A DNA stretch of 64,000 nucleotides from Nemertoderma westbladi (lineage: Eukaryota > Xenacoelomorpha > Nemertodermatida > Nemertodermatidae), in contig JAUCBJ010006844.1 of assembly GCA_032718475.1 (NCBI GenBank), positions 39,006 through 103,005 of the forward strand. Direction: 5' to 3'. Positions 18,975 through 29,100 of the stretch are shown piece after piece; within the stretch, counting starts at the first letter, position 1, and every line of letters begins with the position of its first letter. The notes beneath the pieces were generated by a model. The model had not been told where the DNA came from. It did not search any database and was given only the letters and a program-made list of their open reading frames with translations. The translations under genes were made by a program, and so were the position numbers.

Positions 18975-20195
18975 CATTAAACAAAGTATATTTATGGCCT
19001 ACTGTGCAATCGAGAAACTGAAATCTATTAATGTGCGCGCTTTTAGACTTTTAGCAGTTTAACCTGCCAATTTTAGTTGTCCTCTTGTTTATAAATCGAC
19101 TTTAGCCTATATCAATTACTTAGTGTACTGAAGTTACATCAGCCGAAGCCAGTCTGTGCGCGACCTTTCACCCACGGTTTTGGGAGACTGGATTCGGATT
19201 CCTTGAGAGTTATTGCAGTCTAGACCTACTGTATTATTTGATTGATATTTACGATATAATCTCTGACAATATATTTACTTTCGGGGAAATATTAACAGTT
19301 CCTTTAGGACGTGGCGCTTTAAGTATAAAAACAGAGTTATGACTTATACTAATCACAACTAGATGGCCACAGAGTTTCGTAAATAGCGCATTCTTTAGGA
19401 GATGATTTATTAACCTTCACACTACTTCACACTGCTTCACACTACTTCACACTACTTCGCACTGATCTGCCGACCGTCACTGAATTTGATCATATATAAG
19501 GAGGATCACAACTGACACATGTAGGGATTATGAAATAGCATTTAATTCACACAAAACCAATATTATGTAAGTTGCAGTTGCTACCGGTAAACCTGTTCCT
19601 CTTACCTCAGTAATCAATAAGATTGGGGTGTTTATGATTATTTATCGGTATTCTCCAAATATAACAGCAATATCCATTAATATAACAACAATTAATAACA
19701 GAAGTAAAATAATACGGTGAACAGTCAGTATGTGTTACTTATGCAGGTAAAAACCATAATGTTCAGTAGAATGACAAGTAAGTAATAATCCAGGTAGGTG
19801 AGTTAAGTTAATAGATTTATGTTCTTATAATCAAGGCCATCTGATGTTTCCTAGGCCAAAGTCTGAAACTTCTACACCGAAGCACAGAAGATTCCGAGCC
19901 GGTTCTGATGCTCAGAAAAAAGTAAACAAAGACCGTAATGCATTGCGTGAGTTTCCATAGGCCTCTGTTAGACATAAAGGGAAAATCGCTCTGATTGGCT
20001 GAATAGGCAGAACAAAGAGGTTCCACGTCCACAAGAAATCAGCTGACAGATTTCGTCATCTGGGCTCTAATTCCTTCCCGTCACGCAGTTGGATAAATTT
20101 AGGGCTATTTTAGAGTATTCTGCGCATTGCGGAAAAATGACTTGTTATGTCCGCAAAAGCTTTTACACCTATCCTAGCTTTGAATTTCATGGCTG
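18975..20195 (-). repeat. Diverged inverted copy of repeat X
   Basis: The reverse complement follows 47440-49885 over its whole length: AAAAGCTTTTGCG, CCAATCAGAGCG, the GGAACTGTTAATATTTCCC stretch, the GCGCACAGACTGGCTTCGGC-like stretch and AAAAGCGC. Divergence is high, so it is older than the copies at 47-50 kb. Similarity continues past the tandem-unit edge (49813) to about 49885, showing that X is longer than the tandem unit. No protein frame. The conserved CCAAT box and terminal position next to BEL-2 fit an LTR, but that is unproven. Confidence 0.75.
19415..19464. repeat. 10-bp minisatellite (TTCACACTAC)n inside repeat X
   Basis: About five imperfect 10-bp units are present where the repeat X copies at 48 and 49 kb have a shorter AGTGTGCAGTATCGTGCAGC-like segment. 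This is a local expansion in this copy. Confidence 0.75.
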
Positions 20196-20465
20196 AGCCC
20201 ACCCCTTGTTTGTTGTATTTAAAGCATGATACTAAATACACAAGATTGTTGCGTCAAATGTCATGTTACATCTAATTAATTGTACACTGTTTATTTTATC
20301 CCTAGTATTTTATAGGTATATAGGTTTATTTATAGGTAACATCGCCTTACATAGTACACATGTAGATCTTTTGCAGTTTGTTGCTTCCCCTATTGTTTAC
20401 AGTTTATTGTAATGATTCTCTTTATATTTTGAAGGCGCTAGTATGATGTGTAAAGTTGGTTTAAA

Positions 20466-20584
20466 CGCTGTGCTGACAGTGTCAGCATAACATTGTGCTG
20501 ACAGTGTGCAGCTAATGTGCTGTCAATTTGCCGACAGTGTTGGCAATACGTTGTGCCGACAGTGTTGGCATTATGTTATACTGA
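20466..20584. repeat. Degenerate minisatellite with GTGCTGACAGTGT core
   Basis: Four or five imperfect units of about 25-35 bp share TGTGC(T/C)GACAGTGT followed by GGCAT or CAGCAT. It directly precedes the LINE ORF1-like fragment. The preceding stretch 20200-20465 holds nothing I can identify. Confidence 0.65.
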
Positions 20585-20982
20585 GTGTCGGCGTTGCATT
20601 ACCCCCCCTCTCAAAATGACCGAACAAATGTTTCCAAGATGCTGAGCGAATTCGGCATAAAGTCCAACTCTATCGATGTTTTCCATCGTTTTGGTCCTGT
20701 TAAGGGCCTTGGCACTCACCCTATTATCGTGAAATTCTTGGGTCACGCTCATCACATCACTATACTGCCTTTGCGAACAAAGCGAAGCTTCCAGACCATG
20801 TGTACGTAACCGAACATTTAACTCACCTTTCTTTGTGCGGAACTAATCATGCTGCAACTGAAATAAAAAAAAATTCAACTTGGGTTCAGCCTACTCCTTC
20901 AATGGGAATGTTTGTATTTGTATTACGAAAGGAGGGAATCCAGAATCGATTACCAACCACTCTGATTTGGTAGCCATATAAC
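20585..20982 (+). pseudogene. Fragment of a LINE ORF1-type (FP25K/L1-ORF1-like) protein
   Basis: The first frame (to about 20809) contains SIDVFHRFGP and PIIVKFLG, typical of the RNA-binding domain of ORF1-type proteins. A frame change then gives VYVTEHLT, and a second change gives a C-terminus ending NHSDLVAI and a stop at about 20980. The order (HRFG, IV-x-F, EHLT, FVRK-like) matches the family well although each motif is short. At least two frameshifts mean it is dead. The stop codon overlaps the target duplication of the DNA transposon at 20976-20984. Confidence 0.6.
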
Positions 20983-20984
20983 AG
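20976..20984. repeat. Left 9-bp target-site duplication (ATATAACAG)
   Basis: Exact match to 25444-25452 immediately outside the right TIR. The bases next to it differ (CC before on the left, GTCC after on the right), which fixes the length at nine. Confidence 0.9.
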
Positions 20985-21325
20985 TAGGGTGGATCGAATT
21001 TTGCCAAAGTTGGAAATCAAAGAATGGCTAGTGCTAAAAAGTGGCACATGGGCTTAAGAACTATGCATGCAAAATATTTTTTAATTTGGTTAAGTCCTTG
21101 CTCCCCCCCAAAGCCTCTGAATTTTGATAAAGATAGGCGCGATAAGGTGGTAGTAAATCGGCTAGACTATATGAAGGTTATGGCACTTGTAGTCACTCCC
21201 TTGAGCTCACTTTGGGCTCATTCAAAGCGCATTGGTCGATTTAGTTATTCAATATTTCGTTTCTGGGCATGGCAGCCACTATTTTCCTCACTCTGCTCAT
21301 TTTTGTGCTTTTGGATGTATAAAAT
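20985..21325 (+). repeat. Left terminal inverted repeat
   Basis: About 340 bp that pairs with 25103-25443. The first 130 bp match best, including CTCCCCCCCAAAGCCTC and GGCGCGATAA. The inner part is recognisable by CACTCCCTTGAGCTCA, AAGCGCA and CGATTTAGTTAT. A 156-residue frame across it (21024-21494) is incidental. Confidence 0.9.
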
Positions 21326-21876
21326 AAATATATTCATATATTCCACTTCTATATTGTGGCAAATTGAAAGTATTATATTTGTATTACAATTGTTCCATTC
21401 AGGCAATCGTGTAATGAATTCAGGCAGTACCAGTATAGGAGTGTTGAGGCCCAGCACTGTTCATTGTTGGATTATTACTACCGTATGTCAGTAGTGTATG
21501 GTATGATTTCCCTGTTCAGTATTGGATTACTACAACTACAGTCAGACTGTCTGTAGACAATGTCAGTAGCGTAGGGTATGGTTGCCCTGTTCATTGTTGC
21601 ATTACTACAGTCAGACAGTCTGTAGACAATGTCAGTATAGTAGTTTAGGGTAGACTTATTGTGAATTAGTAAACAGTAATGCCTGATGCAGTTTTACTCA
21701 ATGTTAGGCATATTGAGAGAAGTGGGTACTATCAGACAGTAGATTCAGGGCTGTAGGTCAATGGTACTTTCATAGGTAAGAAGTATGGAGATAGTAGTGT
21801 CACTGTCATGTCAATAGGCCTACATTACCCAATGTACTAATGTTTCTGTACTCTGTACTAGTCTAGTCTTTTAGTG

Positions 21877-23424
21877 ATGGCACTTCTTAGAACACAAACA
21901 GCCTGCCCAGTAATTGGAGCACCTGCTGATCTCCCAACAACATGTTTGCCAACCCATGGCGACGTTTTGAGGTACTATCAGTACATAAGGAAATTGGATA
22001 CAACGACTGGAGTTACAAAAACAATGCCATCATTGGATATATATAAAATGGTCGCTGGTCAATTAGAGAAACTGTGGACTAGAGCATCATTACCTTACAA
22101 CTCCCATAAGAGGATTGTGGACAAGCTTCTTGCTTACCATGCAAATTACATAAAGATTCTCAAGCATGTTGATAGAAAGCAACAGCTTGCTAAGTTTAGA
22201 CAACATGCAGATTCAACACTCTTTGATATAACAACGTGTAAATGTAAAGACTTTTTGACATGCTCTTGCGCCAGAGAACTTAGAGTGCCAGAAGAAGAAC
22301 AGTCGTTTTTGTTAGACCAACGTGGCGACCGTCAAATGATGATAGCAGGTGTTGATGTACCACTAACTAATCAAATTGAACAGAAGCGCAAGCGAAAACT
22401 CTCTAGACAACTTCAATTTGTCCCACATCAGGTCTCTCCAATTGTGAATTCAGTAACTGATGTTGATTATACTTCTTCAGATGATGATGCTGAATCAAAG
22501 GCTCCCATGGTTGAGTATGATCCAATACCATCAACTTCATGGTCGGATGTTAGTTGTAGGCCTGATTCTGAAAGTGCTGTCCAACAATCTGTTCACCAAA
22601 TGAGACGTGAATTACCAACATTATCCCGTGAATGCGATAGACATGGGGTATCTGATAGAGCTGCTGCATCTATTGCTACAGCAGTGTTGCAGGATTTTGG
22701 AATTGTACACACTGAGGATACTACTAGTGTCATTGACCGAATGAAAATTCGGCGTGAGAGAGAGAAACAGCGAAATATAGAAATTAACACACCTGACACT
22801 GATCTCTATGGATTATATTTTGATGGTCGCAAAGATTTAACCATAATGCAGGAGATGATTGGTAACAAATATTACTATCGGACTGCAAAAGAAGAACATA
22901 TATCATTATTATCAGAGCCTGGCTCTACTTATATTGGCCATATCACTCCAGATGGTGGGGATGCAGTTAGTATCTCTGTAGCAATAAGTAAATATCTTCT
23001 GGAGAGAGATATTGCAACTGAAAAGTTGGTGGCTGTGGGGTCAGATGGGACTGCAGTTAATACTGGTCATCTTGGAGGCATTATTAGGTTATTGGAAGTT
23101 ACTTATGGTCGTCCATTGCAGTGGTTTATATGCCAACTACATTTAAATGAACTTCCACTACGACATATTCTGGTTCACCTGGATGGAGTCACTTCAGGGC
23201 CAAAATCATTTACTGGTGTAATTGGCAAGTCATTGGCATTTGTTAGTCTACCTGACCTGGTCTCCTTTAAACCCATTCCAGCACCAAACCTACCAGTTGT
23301 TCCTGCTAAAGTCAGACATGACCTCAGTGATGATCAGCGATATTTGTATGATATGTGTATTGCCATACAGTCTGGTGTTTGCTCTTCAGATCTTGCAAAG
23401 AAGCTTCCAGTAGATGATTGGTAA
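21877..23424 (+). pseudogene. Transposase, N-terminal part, ended by the tandem-duplication junction
   Basis: Read from ATG 21877 (a GTG one codon earlier also opens the frame). Residues about 1-110 may be DNA-binding. A Cys cluster (CKCKDFLTCSC, about 127-137) could bind zinc. The RNase H-like core follows: first Asp about 316 in YFDGRKD, second Asp about 390 in GSDGTAVN, then C-Q-L-H at about 419-422, matching the C-x2-H seen after the second Asp in hAT, MULE and P transposases. The frame runs into the 35-bp filler at the duplication junction and stops at TAA 23422-23424. CTAGTCTTTTAG just before the ATG looks like a splice acceptor, so an upstream exon is possible. I know this protein type as a repeated family of unnamed invertebrate proteins. 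Confidence 0.8.
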
Positions 23425-24007
23425 CAAATATTACTATCGGACTTCCAGGAGATGATTGGTAACAAATATTACTATCGGACTGCAAAAGAAGAACATATAT
23501 CATTATTATCAGAGCCTGGCTCTGCTTATATTGGCCATATCACTCCAGATGGTGGGGATGCAGTTAGTATCTCTGTAGCAATAAGTAAATATCTTCTGGA
23601 GAGAGATATTGCAACTGAAAAGTTGGTGGCTGTGGGGTCAGATGGGACTGCAGTTAATACTGGTCATCTTGGAGGCATTATTAGGTTATTGGAAGTTACT
23701 TATGGTCGTCCATTGCAGTGGTTTATATGCCAACTACATTTAAATGAACTTCCACTACGACATATTCTGGTTCACCTGGATGGAGTCACTTCAGGGCCAA
23801 AATCATTTACTGGTGTAATTGGCAAGTCATTGGCATTTGTTAGTCTACCTGACCTGGTCTCCTTTAAACCCATTCCAGCACCAAACCTACCAGTTGTTCC
23901 TGCTAAAGTCAGACATGACCTCAGTGATGATCAGCGATATTTGTATGATATGTGTATTGCCATACAGTCTGGTGTTTGCTCTTCAGATCTTGCAAAGAAG
24001 CTTCCAG
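22849..24007 (+). repeat. 597-bp-period tandem duplication in the transposase with a 35-bp templated filler
   Basis: 22849-23410 and 23446-24007 are 562-bp copies; I saw one difference (Thr to Ala codon in the SxYIGH motif). Between them, 23411-23445 repeats about 30 bases from 22853 onward, followed by a fragment matching the copy edge. The 597-bp period is a multiple of three, so the frame would have survived, but the filler places a TAA in it. The patchwork fits replication slippage or templated end joining. Confidence 0.93.
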
Positions 24008-24717
24008 GACCACTGTCACATTCCAGGTGGTTAACTCTTGGATGTCGTATACTTCGGCTTTATGTATCTTGTAAAGATCCTCACCCGAATCTGGTTACTC
24101 TTACTTCTTACATCCTAAATGCTTATGCACCAATATGGTTCAATATAAAGTGTCAGTGGGAATGCATCTTTGGACCTAAACATCTGCTTTGCCTTATACA
24201 GTACACCAGATACCTGTCAACTGATTTGCGGGACATTGTAGACACTACTATACAACGGAATGCCTTCTTTGCACATGAAGAAAACGTTCTTCTGTCTATG
24301 TTGTTTGACGAGGATAAGGGAATACAACAACTGGCCTTAAGGAGAATATTAAAGTACAGGTCTTTAGAAGTATCTTCAGCAGAATGTGTCAGGTCATTCA
24401 GAGTCCCAGTAATAAACTTTAGTTCCGTAGATTACTACGATTTAATTGACTGGACCACAGCCAAGTATGAACCCCCACTTACAAAGCACATACCAACTGA
24501 TTTAATTCGCAATAGTTTAGAAGGAACTGCTGATATAGACTTTCCATTTCCACGGTTTGCTTGCCACACACAAGCTGTAGAGAGGATTGTTAAACTTGTC
24601 ACTGAGGTTTCAGTGGCCGTGTGTGGATTTACAAGACGAGATGGAGCAATTCGCAACAAGCTGAGATCTTACTCTAAGATGAAGAGCTTCGAAAGCAAGA
24701 AAGACTACACGGTCTAA
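23452..24717 (+). pseudogene. Transposase, second copy of the core plus C-terminal part
   Basis: The 421-residue frame begins in the second copy of the duplicated block (GSDGTAVN, CQLH) and continues into the unique C-terminal half. The C-terminal half contains SRWLTLG, YAPIWFNIK and CHTQAVERIVKLVTEVS (about 371-387); the Glu at about 377 is the best candidate for the third catalytic residue. The stop is at 24717. It lacks the N-terminal DNA-binding region and the first Asp, so it cannot act alone. With the upstream frame it represents one gene of about 745 residues that was split by the duplication. Confidence 0.8.
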
Positions 24718-25102
24718 TCTAATATACTTTAACTGTGCTCTCTGACAGATACCACACAAACCTACTGTATATACTAGAATATTTACTTTGGGTTTTAAAC
24801 AAACATTGATATTATAATACTTTAGTTAACTCTTAAATATGTTTCCCTATTTAGTTTATATAAAGGGATTGAAACATGAAATATTCAACAAACAATTAAC
24901 ATATTAACAAATTTTTTATACCTTGGAATTTCAACAGCAAATCATGCTTATCATTCATTCTACCCCATGTAAATCGACCATTATGATTTAAAAGAGCACA
25001 AATATGGCTCCATAGGGCCACAGAAGTGCATCAAATCCAGATTTACTAATTCCGGATAATTGCAGCTTATCACACTTATTATGCAGCTTGACCGGAGTAT
25101 GT
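24718..25102. other. 3' untranslated part of the DNA transposon
   Basis: AT-rich with no frame of note. AATATTTACTTTGG and the AT-rich stretch to 24930 may hold the polyadenylation signal. Confidence 0.5.
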
Positions 25103-25443
25103 TTTTGGACATAAAAAAAACGACAAAATTGAGCTCAGTGAACAAAATATTGTTCCTAGCATACAGAAATTAAATATTTCATAACTAAATCGACTATTGC
25201 GCTTCGAATGAGACTAAAATGAGCTCAAGGGAGTGAATAGAAGCGCTAAAACCTTCAAATAGACTGACTGATTTCAAACGCATTATCGCGCCTCTACTTT
25301 TCAAACTTCAGAGGCTTTGGGGGGGAGCAAGGACTTAATCAAATTAAAAAATATTTTGCATGCATATTTCTAAAGCCCATGTGCCACTTTTTAGCTCTAG
25401 CCATTCTTTGATTTCCAACTTTTGCAAAATTCGATCCACCCTA
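25103..25443 (-). repeat. Right terminal inverted repeat
   Basis: Reverse complement of 20985-21325 with small indels. Its outermost 8 bp (CCACCCTA) pair exactly with the left end, and the outer 130 bp are the best conserved. Confidence 0.9.
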
Positions 25444-25452
25444 ATATAACAG
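25444..25452. repeat. Right 9-bp target-site duplication (ATATAACAG)
   Basis: Exact match to 20976-20984. Confidence 0.9.
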
Positions 25453-26134
25453 GTCCTTAAGTTCTGTGGGCTTCAAACGCACTGTGGTTCTCCTCGTAAC
25501 CATGCTCAATTGACCTCATACCTAACAACAGGTTCGCCTCTCTTGTTAATCCTGATGATAGCAATGAGTAGCTTTCTGTGATTTGAACTGTGTCAATATT
25601 CTGCGACATTGTAATTTTTTACTAAGGATTTGTTTTTTCCTTGCTCAGTTTAGTGAGTTTTCTTTTCGTTCCAGGGAGTTCTTTTTTCTTGTTCGGTTTA
25701 TTGCTGTATTGTGTTTCTGTTCATTTTCTATGTTGTGTTGCCTAACTGTATTACTTATGTGTAAAAAAACATGGTTCGCCTCTTTTGTTAATCCCGTTGA
25801 TGATGGCGAGTTGTAGCTTTATGTGATGGTTCTGATAAATGAAACAATTCAGACTTGTGCCTTTTACTGGTCACTGTTTATTACCTATTATATTTCTATT
25901 ATACATGGAAGGAAAAACAAGAAGCAAGCTTTACCGAGATCTGAGTTACTACATCCATCCCTACTATATATTCATCATTTCCTGTAATATAGTGTCATTT
26001 TCGGATGACACGGACCCCCCCCCCCCCCCCCCCCCCTCCCACCAGATTTTTCTACAAATCTATATCATAATGCTTGAAATTTGAAACACCATTAGTTCCA
26101 CGCACCGTCGAGACCCCATGAAGCGGAATTTTCG
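25453..26134. other. Unassigned DNA with a direct repeat and a poly-C run
   Basis: GGTTCGCCTCT(C/T)TTGTTAATC occurs at about 25531 and 25771 with similar downstream bases (GATGATAGC/GATGATGGCGAG, GTAGCTTT), an imperfect direct repeat about 240 bp apart. An uninterrupted run of about 22 C lies at 26015-26036. Short frames here are not convincing. Confidence 0.55.
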
Positions 26135-29100
26135 ATTTCCCTCACTATAAAAGTTTCTTCCACTAATTTGGTAACAGAAAGTCCTACTTTCCCTCACTAT
26201 AAAAGTTTCTTCCATTAATTTGGCAACAGAAAGTCCCACTTTCCCTCACTATAAAAGTTTCTTCCACTAATTTGGTAACAGAAAGTCCTACTTTCCCTCA
26301 CTATAAAAGTTTCTTCCACTAATTTGGTAACAGAAAGTCCTACTTTCCCTCACTATAAAAGTTTCTTCCACTAATTTTGTAACAGAAAGTCCTACTTTCC
26401 CTCACTATAAAAGTTTCTTCCACTAATTTAGTAACAGAAAGTCCTACTTTCCCTCACTATAAAAGTTTCTTCCACTAATTTGGTAACAGAAAGTCCTACT
26501 TTCCCTCACTATAAAAGTTTCTTCCATTAATTTGGTAACAGAAAGTCCTACTTTCCCTCGCTATAAAAGTTTCTTCCACTAATTTGGTAACATAAAGTCT
26601 TACTTTCCCTCACTATAATAGTTTCTTCCACTAATTTGGTAACAGAAAGTCCTACTTTCCCTTACTATAAAAGTTTCTTCCACTAATTTGGTGACAGAAA
26701 GTCCTACTTTCCCTCACTATAAAAGTTTCTTCCACTAATTTGGTAACAGAAAGTCCTACTTTCCCTCACTATAAAAGTTTCTTCCACTAATTTGGTAACA
26801 GAAAGTCCTACTTTCCCTCGCTATAAAAGTTTCTTCCACTAATTTGGTAACAGAAAGTCCTACTTTCCCTCACTATAAAAGTTTCTTCCACTAATTTGGT
26901 AACCGAAAGTCCTACTTTTCCTCGCTATAAAAGTTTCTTCCACTAATTTGGTAACAGAAAGTCCTACTTTCCCTCGCTATAAAAGTTTCTTCCACTAATT
27001 TGGTAACAGAAAGTCCTACTTTCCCTCACTATAACAGTTTCTTCCACTAATTTGGTAACAGAAAGTCCTACTTTCCCTCGCTATAAAAGTTTCTTCCACT
27101 AATTTGGCAACAGAAAGTCTTACTTTCCCTCACTATAAAAGTTTCTTCCACTAATTTGGTAACAGAAAGTCCCACTTTCCCTCACTATAAAAGTTTCTTC
27201 CACTAATTTGGTAACAGAAAGTCCTACTTTCCCTCACTATAAAAGTTTCTTCCACTAATTTGGTAACAGAAAGTCCTACTTTCCCTCGCTATAAAAGTTT
27301 CTTCCACTAATTTGGTAACAGAAAGTCCTACTTTCCCTCGCTATAAAAGTTTCTTCCACTAATTTGGTAACAGAAAGTCCTACTTTCCCTCACTATAAAA
27401 GTTTCTTCCACTAATTTGGTAACAGAAAGTCCTACTTTCCCTCACTATAAAAGTTTCTTCCACTAATTTGGTAACAGAAAGTCCCACTTTCCCTCACTAT
27501 AAAAGTTTCTTCCACTAATTTGGTAACAGAAAGTCCTACTTTCCCTCACTATAAAAGTTTCTTCCACTAATTTGGTAACAGAAAGTCCTACTTTCCCTCG
27601 CTATAAAAGTTTCTTCCACTAATTTGGTAACAGAAAGTCCTACTTTCCCTCGCTATAAAAGTTTCTTCCACTAATTTGGTAACAGAAAGTCCTACTTTCC
27701 CTCACTATAAAAGTTTCTTCCACTAATTTGGTAACAGAAAGTCCTACTTTCCCTCGCTATAAAAGTTTCTTCCATTAATTTGGTAACAGAAAGTCCTACT
27801 TTCCCTCACTATAAAAGTTTCTTCCACTAATTTGGTAACAGAAAGTCCTACTTTCCCTCGCTATAAAAGTTTCTTCCATTAATTTGGTAACAGAAAGTCC
27901 TACTTTCCCTCACTATAAAAGTTTCTTCCACTAATTTGGTAACAGAAAGTCCTACTTTCCCTCACTATAAAAGTTTCTTCCACTAATTTGGTAACAGAAA
28001 GTCCTACTTTCCCTCGCTATAAAAGTTTCTTCCACTAATTTGGTAACAGAAAGTCCTACTTTCCCTTACTATAAAAGTTTCTTCCACTAATTTGGTAACA
28101 GAAAGTCCTACTTTCCCTCGCTATAAAAGTTTCTTCCACTAATTTGGTAACAGAAAGTCCTACTTTCCCTCACTATAAAAGTTTCTTCCACTAATTTTGT
28201 AACAGAAAGTCCTACTTTCCCTCACTATAAAAGTTTCTTCCACTAATTTAGTAACAGAAAGTCCTACTTTCCCTCACTATAAAAGTTTCTTCCACTAATT
28301 TGGTAACAGAAAGTCCTACTTTCCCTCACTATAAAAGTTTCTTCCATTAATTTGGTAACAGAAAGTCCTACTTTCCCTCGCTATAAAAGTTTCTTCCACT
28401 AATTTGGTAACATAAAGTCTTACTTTCCCTCACTATAATAGTTTCTTCCACTAATTTGGTAACATAAAGTCTTACTTTCCCTCACTATAAAAGTTTCTTC
28501 CACTAATTTGGTAACAGAAAGTCCTACTTTCCCTCACTATAAAAGTTTCTTCCACTAATTTGGTGACAGAAAGTCCTACTTTCCCTCACTATAAAAGTTT
28601 CTTCCACTAATTTGGTAACAGAAAGTCCTACTTTCCCTCACTATAAAAGTTTCTTCCACTAATTTGGTAACAGAAAGTCCTACTTTCCCTCGCTATAAAA
28701 GTTTCTTCCACTAATTTGGTAACAGAAAGTCCTACTTTCCCTCACTATAAAAGTTTCTTCCACTAATTTGGTAACCGAAAGTCCTACTTTTCCTCGCTAT
28801 AAAAGTTTCTTCCACTAATTTGGTAACAGAAAGTCCTACTTTCCCTCGCTATAAAAGTTTCTTCCACTAATTTGGTAACAGAAAGTCCTACTTTCCCTCA
28901 CTATAACAGTTTCTTCCACTAATTTGGTAACAGAAAGTCCTACTTTCCCTCGCTATAAAAGTTTCTTCCACTAATTTGGCAACAGAAAGTCTTACTTTCC
29001 CTCACTATAAAAGTTTCTTCCACTATTTTGGTAACAGAAAGTCCCACTTTCCCTCACTATAAAAGTTTCTTCCACTAATTTGGTAACAGAAAGTCTTACT

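Larger units (their letters stand above)
20985..25443 (+). mobile_element. Long-TIR DNA transposon with RNase H-fold transposase
   Basis: The ends are inverted repeats starting TAGGGTGGATCGAATTTTGC on the left and its near-complement ending CCACCCTA on the right. They extend about 340 bp inward at roughly 80 percent identity by eye. The element is flanked by ATATAACAG on both sides (20976-20984, 25444-25452), a 9-bp target duplication. It carries a single transposase gene, now split. Long TIRs and a 9-bp duplication resemble Mutator-like elements, but the protein is not one I can assign to that superfamily with confidence. Target site: the last codons of a LINE ORF1-like fragment. Confidence 0.92.

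Noticed and set aside
21024-21494. 156-residue frame at the left end of the DNA transposon
   Set aside because: It runs through the terminal inverted repeat, and its partner in the right TIR is not open in the same way.
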